Source: Natronospira proteinivora
GTDB taxonomy: Bacteria; Pseudomonadota; Gammaproteobacteria; Natronospirales; Natronospiraceae
Assembly: GCF_024170465.1 (NCBI RefSeq)
Contig: NZ_JALJYF010000002.1
Coordinates: 124,001 to 188,000, forward strand
Direction of reading: 5' to 3'
DNA length: 64,000 nt
The notes under the pieces were generated by a model, which saw only the letters and a list, made by a program, of their open reading frames with translations, had not been told where the DNA came from and did no database searches. Positions 18,346 through 27,082 of the stretch are shown piece after piece; the stretch's first letter is position 1, and each line of letters starts with the position of its first letter. Position numbers and translations under genes: made by a program.

Positions 18346-19803
18346 ATGACGGACACCACAACACTTGCCGCACTAGCGAAAGCTGCAGAGCAATTAACCG
18401 TACACCCACTATTCCGCCAGCTCGGCGCCTACAACCGTTACCGGAATATTTTCCATGTACTGTACCCGGGCGAGATCTATCACACCCGATTCATTGCCTG
18501 GCTTTTGGACCCCAATCAAGGCCATGGTCTGGGCTCGCGATTCCTGCGTGAGTTTCTTTTGCTAGCCCGCGAATCAGCCGATTCCTGGCAGGGAGAAGCG
18601 CCTGGTCGAAAAGGATTAAAGGGCTTCTGGAATGAATGGGAACTGCTCGACATCGACTCTTGGCATCTGGATGACACCATTGTTCTGACCGAGTCAAAAA
18701 TTGCAGACAAATCAAACGGCGACGATTCCGGGCTTATCGCTGACATCCTTTTGGTCAACATCTACCACGAATGGTCCATCGCAGTTGAGATCAAAACGGG
18801 TGCAAGCTACGGTGTCGGACAGCTTAAGCGATACTCCCACTGGGCTTCGAATTACCACTTGAATTCCAATAAAGATCCGAATTACGACAAAGCCATCGTA
18901 CTTCTCGATCTCGACGAGCAGTTTGAGGGTGAATCGGACGGTTGCACAGCCACTACCAGCCACTGCCCAAAGGGAGAATCCGGGTATTTTTCCCCATTGG
19001 GGTTTGAGCCAATCTTCGGAATACTGAAACGCATTCTAAAGCAGGAAGCAATCTCCGACGACATCTCCCTGATCATCAGCCAGTGGATTGACAGCATGGA
19101 AGATGCCGACACTTCCTATCGCAATGTTTCTGAGGACCTGATTCCCCTAAGGACTCAACTTCGCAGCGCGTTCCGAGCAGAGATTGATTTACTCAACGCC
19201 CACGCTTCGAAATATGCCCCGACAGAAATTACCTTCTCTGAATTCCCGGATAGAAAAACAGCAGAAGTAGAGAAAAAATACGCCTTGATGCGTTTCTACC
19301 ACCAATACGGAGATACACTCGAACTGTTGGCGCAAAGCCGGACTTTTGAAGGTGCAATGGAAAGTCACTCGAGCCTCAAAACAATCGATTACGTCGCCAA
19401 TCGCGCCACTCTCCACATATATCCTGAGGTTCTCACCCAGTTCGCAATAACGCTAAGCGGATATGCCTGGCTCACCTATGAGCTTGACCACCAGGATTCT
19501 GATGACAATGTCCACCGTCGGGCACCCGAAACATCTAATGATCCAGGGCCTGGCCGGCTTACGTTATGGCTAGAAGTGCCTGAATCGCTCAGCGCATCAG
19601 AGAATTGCAAGTGGTGGGACTTTCTAGAAAGCATCATCACAACAAGAAAGAAAACAGAACGAATCCAAAAGCCCGTGCAGAAGAAAAGAGAGAATTTCCT
19701 TATTAAACGCTGGGATGGCAGTGACGCTCATAACACAACCTTTCCTCCGTGGTTGAACGACCATATTCAAGAAGTGACGGGAATAATCAAAAAACACCTC
19801 TGA
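18346..19803 (+). CDS. PDDEXK_4 (PF14281-type) nuclease family protein
   Basis: 485 aa. The N-terminal FRNIFHVL..GEIYHTRFIAWLLDPNQGHGLG block and the nuclease core LIADILLVN ... WSIAVEIKTGASYG...QLKRY (Asp, then E-x-K) match the PD-(D/E)XK family PF14281. A conserved second half ends with NDPGPGRLTLWLEVPE. Such proteins are common in defence islands but their targets are unknown. It is a clear paralogue of the protein at 42501-43883, which shares the order of blocks and several motifs. GC content is lower than in flanking core genes. Confidence 0.85.
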   Translation: MTDTTTLAALAKAAEQLTVHPLFRQLGAYNRYRNIFHVLYPGEIYHTRFIAWLLDPNQGHGLGSRFLREFLLLARESADSWQGEAPGRKGLKGFWNEWELLDIDSWHLDDTIVLTESKIADKSNGDDSGLIADILLVNIYHEWSIAVEIKTGASYGVGQLKRYSHWASNYHLNSNKDPNYDKAIVLLDLDEQFEGESDGCTATTSHCPKGESGYFSPLGFEPIFGILKRILKQEAISDDISLIISQWIDSMEDADTSYRNVSEDLIPLRTQLRSAFRAEIDLLNAHASKYAPTEITFSEFPDRKTAEVEKKYALMRFYHQYGDTLELLAQSRTFEGAMESHSSLKTIDYVANRATLHIYPEVLTQFAITLSGYAWLTYELDHQDSDDNVHRRAPETSNDPGPGRLTLWLEVPESLSASENCKWWDFLESIITTRKKTERIQKPVQKKRENFLIKRWDGSDAHNTTFPPWLNDHIQEVTGIIKKHL

Positions 19804-19897
19804 GAGGGATATCATTGATGGCAATTGGAAAAGCCCCAATGAATAAATGGATGCAGCCACTTCACACTCATTTCGGCAAACCTCAAAACGAGCGGTC

Positions 19898-20521
19898 ATG
19901 AGTGGAAACGACCCAATCGACTGGTACAACCAACACGGCAAGGAAGTAGCCGAAGGCTACGAGCGCCTAGACTTCGCCGTAGTCCACAATTGGCTGCTCT
20001 ACCTGCTACCAGAAGACCGAAACGCCACGATCCTGGACATCGGCGCAGGATCCGGCCGCGACGCCGCCTGGCTGGCAGAGCGCGGTCATGAAGTCGTCGC
20101 CGTCGAACCCAGCGACACCCTGCTCGAGGAAGCCGACCGCCGCCACCCCCACCCCAGAATCCGCTGGCTAAAGGACCAACTACCCGGCCTGGCCCAGACC
20201 CAGCGCCTGGGACTGCAATTCGACTTCATTCTCCTGAGCGCGGTCTGGATGCACGTCCCGCCGGACGAGCGCCCGCACGCTTTTCGGCAACTTGTCCGTA
20301 CGCTAAAACCCGGCGGACGGCTTGCGCTCACCCTACGCCACGGGCCAGCCGACGCTGCCAGAGGTTTTCACCATGTTTCAATTGACGAGGCCGTGGATCT
20401 GGCGAGCAAACACAACATAACGATAGAATCATTGGAGACCAACATTCCAGACGTAGCCGGCAGACGGGACGCGACCTGGAGCAACATTCTCCTAAATCCA
20501 GAAATTCTGCATAAGCGCTAA
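19898..20521 (+). CDS. Class I SAM-dependent methyltransferase
   Basis: About 207 aa from ATG 19898 (GAGCGG upstream); the frame extends to 19847 without a ribosome binding site. Motif I ILDIGAGSGRDAAWLAERGHEVVAVEPS and the later FDFILLSAVWMHVP and LKPGGRLALTLRHGP are typical of the UbiE/type 11 SAM-binding fold. No DNA-methylase NPPY-type motif is present, so a small molecule, RNA or protein substrate is possible. The HNH gene begins 17 bases downstream, and the pair may form an accessory module at the left edge of the Dnd cassette. Confidence 0.82.
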   Translation: MSGNDPIDWYNQHGKEVAEGYERLDFAVVHNWLLYLLPEDRNATILDIGAGSGRDAAWLAERGHEVVAVEPSDTLLEEADRRHPHPRIRWLKDQLPGLAQTQRLGLQFDFILLSAVWMHVPPDERPHAFRQLVRTLKPGGRLALTLRHGPADAARGFHHVSIDEAVDLASKHNITIESLETNIPDVAGRRDATWSNILLNPEILHKR

Positions 20522-20538
20522 TTAACCTAGGGAGATAA

Positions 20539-21648
20539 ATGTTCAACTTCCTGCCGAAATCGACCACTCTAGATGTAGCCTGCCTATCACGGCTATTTGA
20601 ACACAAGACCACCTCTTACAAACTGCTCTTTTTTGGTGCACTCTTGTCTCTTCTGGAGAAAGAAAGTGAACGCAAAACCTGGAAAGGAAAATACAGCTAC
20701 CGATCGATCTGCATTGAGATGCTTATCGACGCCTGGTACCCACATCGTTTCTTTGCACTATCCTTTGGCTTGCAAGATAAAGTTGGATCTATTTTAGAAA
20801 AAATTGAGTTCCCTACCGATGAGAATGCGTGTAAAGCGCAAAACGCCCGAGACCTAAGAGCACAAATCGAATATCAGTTCGAAGCAATCCAGGCAAAATC
20901 ACTGCTTAGATATGCCCCCTACCGTTTGTTAACGCCGTTCTTCACAAAAGAACTGAGCGGAACCCGAGATTCAGCTCGACGAATGCGAATAAACGAGCTC
21001 GCTGACCAACGCTTCTTTACACCAACTCCACCGCTATACCGTATTTGCCAAATCGAGCAAACCATACACCTCCATCCCTATTGGATGGCTTACTTAACCC
21101 AACACTTGCCCATCATAAAGAGCTGGCATCAGCATCACTGGGCTTCCTTCCTTCAATCACGAAATCCGAACGTCCCTGCTGTTATAACAAAGGCTACAAA
21201 ACCCTCTTTCCGGCGATCTCTGACCAAACAGAAAGCCTTTTGGGAAAAAATCTTAGGTCACACAGAAATTTATTGCGTTTACAGCGGAAAACTACTAACC
21301 AAAGAGAACTACGCTCTAGACCACTTTCTTCCCTGGTCATTTGTCGGTCATGATCAACTATGGAATCTCATCCCTTCTGACCCAACACAGAACTCGATCA
21401 AAGGATCCAAATTACCTTGCCGTCATGACATCCAGAAATTCATTGAGACACAGCATCACGCTCTTACCACGAGCTACGCACTGCTTAAAAAAACGGAGTG
21501 GAAAATAGCTATAGAATCATATCGGACCGACTTAAAGCTCGCCCCATGCGACATAATCGATAAAACCGAGCTTACAAACGCCTATAATCAGCAATTAGAC
21601 CCTATGATCTCGCTAGCCGAAAACATGGGATTTGTTAAACGTAGGTAA
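20539..21648 (+). CDS. HNH endonuclease-domain protein
   Basis: 369 aa. The C-terminal half has an HNH-type site: CVYSGKLLTKENYALDHFLPWSFVGHDQLWNLIP..PTQNSIKGSKLP, with the D-H pair and the N of the second motif. The N-terminal ~230 residues are basic and helical with no recognised domain. The ATG follows GGGAGATAA. It is downstream of, and probably co-transcribed with, the methyltransferase gene. Base composition is clearly more AT-rich than the methyltransferase gene, suggesting separate acquisition. Confidence 0.78.
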   Translation: MFNFLPKSTTLDVACLSRLFEHKTTSYKLLFFGALLSLLEKESERKTWKGKYSYRSICIEMLIDAWYPHRFFALSFGLQDKVGSILEKIEFPTDENACKAQNARDLRAQIEYQFEAIQAKSLLRYAPYRLLTPFFTKELSGTRDSARRMRINELADQRFFTPTPPLYRICQIEQTIHLHPYWMAYLTQHLPIIKSWHQHHWASFLQSRNPNVPAVITKATKPSFRRSLTKQKAFWEKILGHTEIYCVYSGKLLTKENYALDHFLPWSFVGHDQLWNLIPSDPTQNSIKGSKLPCRHDIQKFIETQHHALTTSYALLKKTEWKIAIESYRTDLKLAPCDIIDKTELTNAYNQQLDPMISLAENMGFVKRR

Positions 21649-21912
21649 ACCATCGAAAAGGGGGCGGAATTAGTTCTACCCCTCCCCACGTCATGCCGAA
21701 AGTGGAGATTTCCGCATAAATGCATGATTCAGTAGAAAAATGAAAGACGTACCGGAAACAGTAAAGCTAAATGATAGCCTATCAATGTTAACGAACATGA
21801 AATGGCCCTCAACAATCGACACACAGACTCTAATTCTTGTCGAACCACAACGACTCGGGAACACCCACAATTCACGAACTTGACATCTTAAGCCCAATAT
21901 CAATTCAGTTAG

Positions 21913-21939
21913 AGACCTGATAGCGGACCTATCAGGTCT
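21913..21939. terminator. Terminator-like hairpin after dndE
   Basis: Perfect 11-bp inverted repeat (arms AGACCTGATAG and CTATCAGGTCT, 5-base loop) overlapping the stop codon of dndE. It lies between the convergent HNH and dndE genes and could act in both directions. There is no clear U-run after it, so intrinsic termination is not certain. Confidence 0.5.
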
Positions 21940-22315
21940 TCGCTAGATCGACGAATTCCGAGATCCCACTGTCCTTAGTTGCATTAAGCAAATACCCTAC
22001 ACCCCGCTGGATATGTCCTCGCAACTGTTCGTTCACTGAATCCACGGTTAGAGGCAACCCATCATTCTGACACCGCTGCTTAAGCAAACCTAGGTAAACA
22101 TCCGCGTATTCGCCGCCAAAAGTTCGCCAGGTCATCTCAACCCCAAGTTCCGTCCCAATAACGTCCTTCCTAATCGCAGTCGGCTCATTCAGAGACATAC
22201 AAAATGCCCAGCGGCAAAGGATGTTCCAATTCTCGATCTTTGTCCGACGCTTTAGCGTCATCAGCTGATTCCGACAGCGCTGGTCCAGGCGAACTGTTTC
22301 GATCGTCGTATTCAT
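21932..22315 (-). CDS. dndE: DNA sulfur modification protein DndE
   Basis: 127-aa protein, the usual size for DndE. It opens with IETVRLDQRCRNQLMTLKRRTKIENWNILCRWAFCMSL, typical of the family, and ends helically. DndE is the small partner of the Dnd modification complex and binds DNA; it is needed for sulfur insertion into the backbone. Its start overlaps the dndD stop by four bases (ATGA), and it is last of the dndB-C-D-E operon. A hairpin covers its stop codon. Confidence 0.92.
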   Translation of the reverse strand: MNTTIETVRLDQRCRNQLMTLKRRTKIENWNILCRWAFCMSLNEPTAIRKDVIGTELGVEMTWRTFGGEYADVYLGLLKQRCQNDGLPLTVDSVNEQLRGHIQRGVGYLLNATKDSGISEFVDLAKT

Positions 22316-24306
22316 GCCGCGGTCTCCTCGAAATATCCTTCGACGACATTTGTACCGCCAGTTTCATCGTCGTACGAAAGCTCATAACAAGCGGCTAGAT
22401 GAGGCTTGAGCTTCTTCAAATAGCGCCCATCGATCTCTTCATCCGTAGATAGAAGGATCACTTGGTGACTGGCATTAGGGAAATAATTCTCTACCAGGTT
22501 CGTCCGATGACTGCTATCCAACCGACCCAACGGAGTATCAATCACTATAGGCAGTGAACGTCCAGAGGCTTTTGCAAGCCCCCACAAAATAGATGTCGCT
22601 AATAGCTGGCGTTCCCCTGCTGACAGATGCCGGGGCTGGACAACCTCCCCATGAATGCCTCTGAGATTAAGTGTCAAACTGTCGGGATCGATCTCGACGC
22701 CCCGAATGAGGCCAGTTTTCCGTAGCAAGCATTGGTATGACTCGAGGATCAGAGATTCCAAGCGAGCAACATGCTTCTCAAGAACTCTCTTTTTGAAGCT
22801 TGTCATGACCTCTCTTATTTGAACGGCCCTATCCACTATTCGGCCATCCAATTCGTCTCGTTGGCTATTTAGCTCAATATTTTCATATGTCTTCGCCAAC
22901 TGTTCATCTAGAGTATCCAGTCCCTGTCTACAGGACTCCCAGGCATTCTTCGACTCTTGATACTGAGCCTCTGCATACTCAAGTTTCACCTTCGCGTCCG
23001 CTCGGGCCTCTATAATGTCATGCAAGGCGCCCTCATCCGGGATTCGAGCGATTTCACGCTCAATTTTAGTCAAAGCCTCTGATAGCTCATCCAGGTCTTG
23101 CTTTACCTGCTCTACCTTTCCTATCGACTTGTCCAACCTTTCCCCTTGGAGGAGCCCATTCAACTGATCTTTAGCAGGTTCGTCCAATGCCAAACCACTA
23201 GCCTTATTCCCAGCTGTTTCGTGCAGGCCCTCTCGCCTAGCCGCCAGACTCGACTCTAGGGTGTTTATAACCTTATGGTCATGAATTTTCGACTTAAGGT
23301 CCTCCAGAAGCGCGGCATCACTTGCGGACAAAAGCTGAACGGCTACGGACGCACTTCGCGCTTCAGAATCCGACTCTGCCTTTCCTTGCAGCGCTACAAG
23401 CTGATCTTTTACCAACGCCAGGGGTAGTACGCCGCTCGCCAGTTCACGAAGGTCTCCCTCGTGGGACCTTAGCCTTAATTCAAGCTCCGTTTTTTGCTTC
23501 TCCAGATCTTGGCTACGCTCAAAGAGCGAGCCGCCTCGAGCCTCGAAATCTGCCTCTGCCTTCGATAAACGCTGCTTTGCCGCCTGCAAATCGGCGTGCT
23601 TTGCTATGCTATCAGACTGCAAGAACTCCAATCGTTGCATCGCCGCCGCGCGTTGCTCTTCGAGCCTCCGGATCTCGTCATCTGACCCTGGGGATGCATT
23701 CTGTCGTCGTTTTTTCCGTTCCACTGCCGTCAGATCGGCTTGCAGCTGATCGACCAACTCAAGCCCTAGAAGTGAGCTTATCGCTGTTCTCAGGATACTT
23801 GTCGTACGGCTAGGCTCGGCCAATGCCTCGATCTGCTCCCCATCAAAGAAGAACAGGTTGCAAAGCCTCTGAGGGAGAAATCGCTCAACCTCTTCCTCCC
23901 AGTTTTCGCTCAAAGCCGGCGAATAACCGCCATCAACATAAACCTCAACTGACTCACGAAAACCCTTACCCTTCACCCGCCAAGTACGTACAAGCGTGTA
24001 TTCATGACGCTCAGAGCCTTCAGACTCTTCAAATACGAGCGTGATCGCTGCACCTTCCTCTGGTGAAACTGCACGATTCGTAAGCTCAAGGAGATAATCT
24101 TCGTAGGCCCGACTTCCTCGTCGGGCTGTCTGTGCCAATTTCCCATACAATGCAAGCTGAATAGCCTCGAGAAATGTCGTTTTACCACCACCGTTCAAGC
24201 CACCAAATAGCAAAACCGGCTTATCCACGCTAGTTGATGAAAGGTCTATGACCTGGCGCCCCTGATAAACACCCACATTGTGAAGTGTTATTTCTTGAAA
24301 TCTCAT
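22312..24306 (-). CDS. dndD: DNA sulfur modification ATPase DndD
   Basis: 664-aa Rad50/SMC-like ATPase. It has Walker A FGGLNGGGKTT (about 34-44), the NLFFFDGEQIEALAE segment typical of DndD, a long coiled coil at about 200-480, the ABC signature LSAGERQLLATSILW and Walker B PIVIDTPLGRLD. DndD works with DndC and DndE and is thought to open or nick DNA for phosphorothioate insertion. It overlaps dndC and dndE by four bases each. The nearby ATPase at 33359-35401 shares its FFFDGE motif and general plan. Confidence 0.95.
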   Translation of the reverse strand: MRFQEITLHNVGVYQGRQVIDLSSTSVDKPVLLFGGLNGGGKTTFLEAIQLALYGKLAQTARRGSRAYEDYLLELTNRAVSPEEGAAITLVFEESEGSERHEYTLVRTWRVKGKGFRESVEVYVDGGYSPALSENWEEEVERFLPQRLCNLFFFDGEQIEALAEPSRTTSILRTAISSLLGLELVDQLQADLTAVERKKRRQNASPGSDDEIRRLEEQRAAAMQRLEFLQSDSIAKHADLQAAKQRLSKAEADFEARGGSLFERSQDLEKQKTELELRLRSHEGDLRELASGVLPLALVKDQLVALQGKAESDSEARSASVAVQLLSASDAALLEDLKSKIHDHKVINTLESSLAARREGLHETAGNKASGLALDEPAKDQLNGLLQGERLDKSIGKVEQVKQDLDELSEALTKIEREIARIPDEGALHDIIEARADAKVKLEYAEAQYQESKNAWESCRQGLDTLDEQLAKTYENIELNSQRDELDGRIVDRAVQIREVMTSFKKRVLEKHVARLESLILESYQCLLRKTGLIRGVEIDPDSLTLNLRGIHGEVVQPRHLSAGERQLLATSILWGLAKASGRSLPIVIDTPLGRLDSSHRTNLVENYFPNASHQVILLSTDEEIDGRYLKKLKPHLAACYELSYDDETGGTNVVEGYFEETAA

Positions 24307-25883
24307 TCCGCCTCCCCCGCTACGTGAGCTGACTGTTCCGAATAAGCGCCGGCATGCTCCTTAATTTGCTTAGTCGTATCCTCACTGTTGATCCTATACT
24401 TACGGTGAATCTTCGCCTCACGTTCTTTAAACTCAAGCGCTTCCTGGCGTGTCTCAAACGCACCAGCCTTGAGAACCTTCTCCAAATCCTTAAAAAGGCC
24501 GCGTCGGCTAGCCATTCCCTGATAGCGACGCTCTACGGCCAAGAGATTCCTCGCTGTTTCATAACGCATGGGATTGTTCTCACACACCTCACGCAAGAGC
24601 TCAAGCACTTCACCTTCAAAAAGATCGACGATGGCTCTTTCAGTCCCCGGGTATGGCTCCCCCATTGCCTCTTCGTAGATCTTCGGAACCAAGTCCTCGA
24701 CTTCATGTTTCTCCGTCAACCAAATCCGGCGGATTTCCTCTAACTCCTCAAGGGAGATCAGGTCCAGCTCGGTCACATAGTCCGGCGCGAACTCGTCATC
24801 CCGGATCTCACGCTGAGCCTCCAAAACCCGTCTCAACCAATACATACGAGAGTCTTGGGTATAAGGCCCCGGAATCAGCTGTGCTTCGCCATCCTTATCC
24901 CGATAATATTGAAGATGCCCCCCCATCCTCCTGAAATCTCTCCTCTCTCGATCTTTCTCTCTCGCTTCATCGCCGCGGAAATCCAGCTCGTTACGAATCT
25001 CCAGGAGCGGCATCATCCATTCCTTCTCATGATCATTCTGGATCATCGCGCCCATGGATTTATCTTCATCGACCAAAGTACAGGTCCAACAACCAAACCG
25101 GCTGTTGCCGCAACTCGGCGTACTAGTATCCACCACTACCGGGCATTCATTGTCTTCACTCGCACCCCGGTACATAGACAGCAAGTCTTTGTTGTTGAAT
25201 GACCATGGATTCGGGACCTGAAGCAGAAACGTCCAAACATCGTCGTTACTCCAATCCTCAATTGGCGTATAGACAAGGGTGTTGACAAGATCCGGATGGC
25301 CCGCGAGCTGCTTTCTCACGGCACTTTTCTCTCTGCGCTTGAATGCCTGCGCCCTCGTAATACTTTCCTGCCGTCGGGCTCCAAGGAGCAAAATCACCTC
25401 ACCATGGCGGCTGGCTACGTTCTCGATGAATCGGTTAGAAGGTTTAATCTTCAGACGCTCAGTGCACCACCTGAACTTGGGACGCGGCGCTGGATAGCCA
25501 CGCCCAATCAGGTTTACCCAGAATGTATTCTCAACATCGGGCTTCAACAGGTGCGGCGTAATAGGCATGGATTGCTTCTCTGCCGCTTCTTCCATCGTTC
25601 GAAGCGAGTTATCCACCCATGCCGCAACGACAGGGTTCTCTACTAAGGTATCCGTGGTAATAACATGAACCGGCTTCTTTCTCTGCGCCTTTGGGAGCTC
25701 GGAAAGAGCGAGCCAAACAAGTTGCACTACCGCACTGGAATCTTTGCCACCGCTATACCCAATAACCCAAGGCGTACTATCGGAGAGATATAGCTCACGG
25801 ATGGCTTCTTTATGGTCGCCAATAGAGTTCGCAAAACCCCCGGCCGAAAAGATGCTAGTTCCCGCTGCTGCTCGCTCTTTCAT
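24303..25883 (-). CDS. dndC: DNA sulfur modification protein DndC (PP-loop ATP pyrophosphatase)
   Basis: 526 aa. It has the PP-loop VIGYSGGKDSSAVVQL (SGGKDS at 44-49) of the PAPS reductase-like family, and a cysteine cluster SCGNSRFGCWTCTLVDEDKSMG that binds an iron-sulphur centre in DndC. DndC activates the DNA backbone or carries sulfur for the DndCDE complex. Length agrees with family members. It overlaps dndB by 29 bases and dndD by four, so the genes are tightly coupled. Confidence 0.95.
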   Translation of the reverse strand: MKERAAAGTSIFSAGGFANSIGDHKEAIRELYLSDSTPWVIGYSGGKDSSAVVQLVWLALSELPKAQRKKPVHVITTDTLVENPVVAAWVDNSLRTMEEAAEKQSMPITPHLLKPDVENTFWVNLIGRGYPAPRPKFRWCTERLKIKPSNRFIENVASRHGEVILLLGARRQESITRAQAFKRREKSAVRKQLAGHPDLVNTLVYTPIEDWSNDDVWTFLLQVPNPWSFNNKDLLSMYRGASEDNECPVVVDTSTPSCGNSRFGCWTCTLVDEDKSMGAMIQNDHEKEWMMPLLEIRNELDFRGDEAREKDRERRDFRRMGGHLQYYRDKDGEAQLIPGPYTQDSRMYWLRRVLEAQREIRDDEFAPDYVTELDLISLEELEEIRRIWLTEKHEVEDLVPKIYEEAMGEPYPGTERAIVDLFEGEVLELLREVCENNPMRYETARNLLAVERRYQGMASRRGLFKDLEKVLKAGAFETRQEALEFKEREAKIHRKYRINSEDTTKQIKEHAGAYSEQSAHVAGEAE

Positions 25884-26982
25884 CGCTGGCTCCTTGGAAT
25901 GCCCGTTCCAGTCGCTCTTCCTCCGGTGTCAGTTCCAGATTCAGATAGTGTTTAATTAGATTGCTAGTCAATATTAGATTTTGCTGAGCCTTTGAGACAC
26001 GACCACCGATCATGGCCCGGCCCTCCCACACTTTGGAGTTCGAGCGTGACCAATCAATATCGTCGAGCCCCTTTAATTTTGCTTTCCAATTCTTGGGATA
26101 ACGGCGCATAAGCGCATTCCCGACACGACCAAGCGAATGGATCGCGATGCCATGCGAATGGATAAAGTCTTTTCGCACTTCGCCTGAAGACATCTGTCGC
26201 TTTTTCACAAACTTCCATTCAGGCATATGAGCCGCGACTGCCTCCCAGAACTCAATCGCGCGCTCAGCAGCCTCTTCCTGGTCATTCAGCTTAATATTCT
26301 TCAAGAGCTCGTCAGTTGCATGATAGAGAGCACTCAGCGTAAAAAGCTTCCGGGATCTTGGAGAAAGGTTGCTTCTCTCCATTTCCACGAGATCTTTCAA
26401 GAACTTGGATTTCAATACGGTTAAACGGACAAGCTTCGCCATGTCATCGCGATGATCGTAGAGCACGCCAAGTGATTTACTCGGACGGATACCATGTCGA
26501 TTAAGGTCGGCAAACATCTGTTGGCAACGCTGTAGCCCTGGATCGAGAAAAAAAACTACTGCGATACTCTCGTCGCCGAGGTCCGGCTGTTGCCTGAGCG
26601 CTTCTTCGATAGCGGCTCTACGATGCTGTCCATCGTTGATAATAAATTTTGAATCCATGGGCACACGGAGAAGGCCGACAAGGCTCTCATGCCCGTCCTC
26701 GCCCAGCGACTCGAACTGGACATCTCCGTCAATTGAGGCCGTTAGGGCGGAAAATACGTAGTTGTCGCGATTCCGCAGCAGATAGTCCGCCATGTCCGGC
26801 ACACGGCCCCGATTTAGGGTCCGCTGCGCCCGCAACTCCGGGGACAACTCCGCCTCGTCTTCATCGAACAGGAATATTTTGGGGATCAGGCGAAGGGGGC
26901 ACATTGAGGTAAAATATTCCCGATTCGCCTGGACACCCCGTATCGCTGGAAACGTATATCCGAACCGCATATCGGTGGCCAC
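25855..26982 (-). CDS. dndB: DNA sulfur modification regulator DndB (DGQHR domain)
   Basis: About 375 aa. It contains FIINDGQHRRAAIEEAL, the DGQHR motif that defines DndB, plus YFTSMCPLRLIPKIFLFDE near the N terminus. Members are known as transcriptional repressors of dnd genes and influence modification frequency. The frame is open to TTG at 27030, but that codon is upstream of the predicted transcription start; GTG at 26982 has AAGGAG six bases before it and is chosen. It is the first gene of the leftward dndBCDE operon and is divergent from dndA. Confidence 0.93.
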   Translation of the reverse strand: MATDMRFGYTFPAIRGVQANREYFTSMCPLRLIPKIFLFDEDEAELSPELRAQRTLNRGRVPDMADYLLRNRDNYVFSALTASIDGDVQFESLGEDGHESLVGLLRVPMDSKFIINDGQHRRAAIEEALRQQPDLGDESIAVVFFLDPGLQRCQQMFADLNRHGIRPSKSLGVLYDHRDDMAKLVRLTVLKSKFLKDLVEMERSNLSPRSRKLFTLSALYHATDELLKNIKLNDQEEAAERAIEFWEAVAAHMPEWKFVKKRQMSSGEVRKDFIHSHGIAIHSLGRVGNALMRRYPKNWKAKLKGLDDIDWSRSNSKVWEGRAMIGGRVSKAQQNLILTSNLIKHYLNLELTPEEERLERAFQGASDERASSSGN

Positions 26983-27017
26983 GGCCCACTCCTTGAATTC
27001 CACGAAATCTTCGGTAA

Positions 27018-27046
27018 ACTGTAAATACAATACATACGTTTGTCAA
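27018..27046 (-). promoter_or_regulatory. Sigma70 promoter of dndBCDE
   Basis: On the minus strand, TTGACA (27041-27046), a 17-base spacer and TACAGT (27018-27023) form a good promoter pointing at dndB, with a leader of roughly 30 bases to its GTG. An inverted repeat TACGT-N14-ACGTA at 27035-27058 surrounds the -35 box and is a candidate operator, for DndB itself by analogy with characterised systems. I see no equally good promoter for dndA. Confidence 0.65.
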
Positions 27047-27082
27047 TTAACTGACGTACGTTTGGATCATCGGAGGCTCTAG

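Noticed and set aside
21816-21843. TCGACA-N16-TGTCGA, resembling the 17-bp operator
   Set aside because: The spacer is 16 rather than 5 bases, and it lies between two convergent genes, not upstream of a start.
21649-21931. Possible gene between HNH and dndE (70 codons, minus strand)
   Set aside because: No ribosome binding site and a low-complexity hydrophobic translation; I consider this region non-coding.
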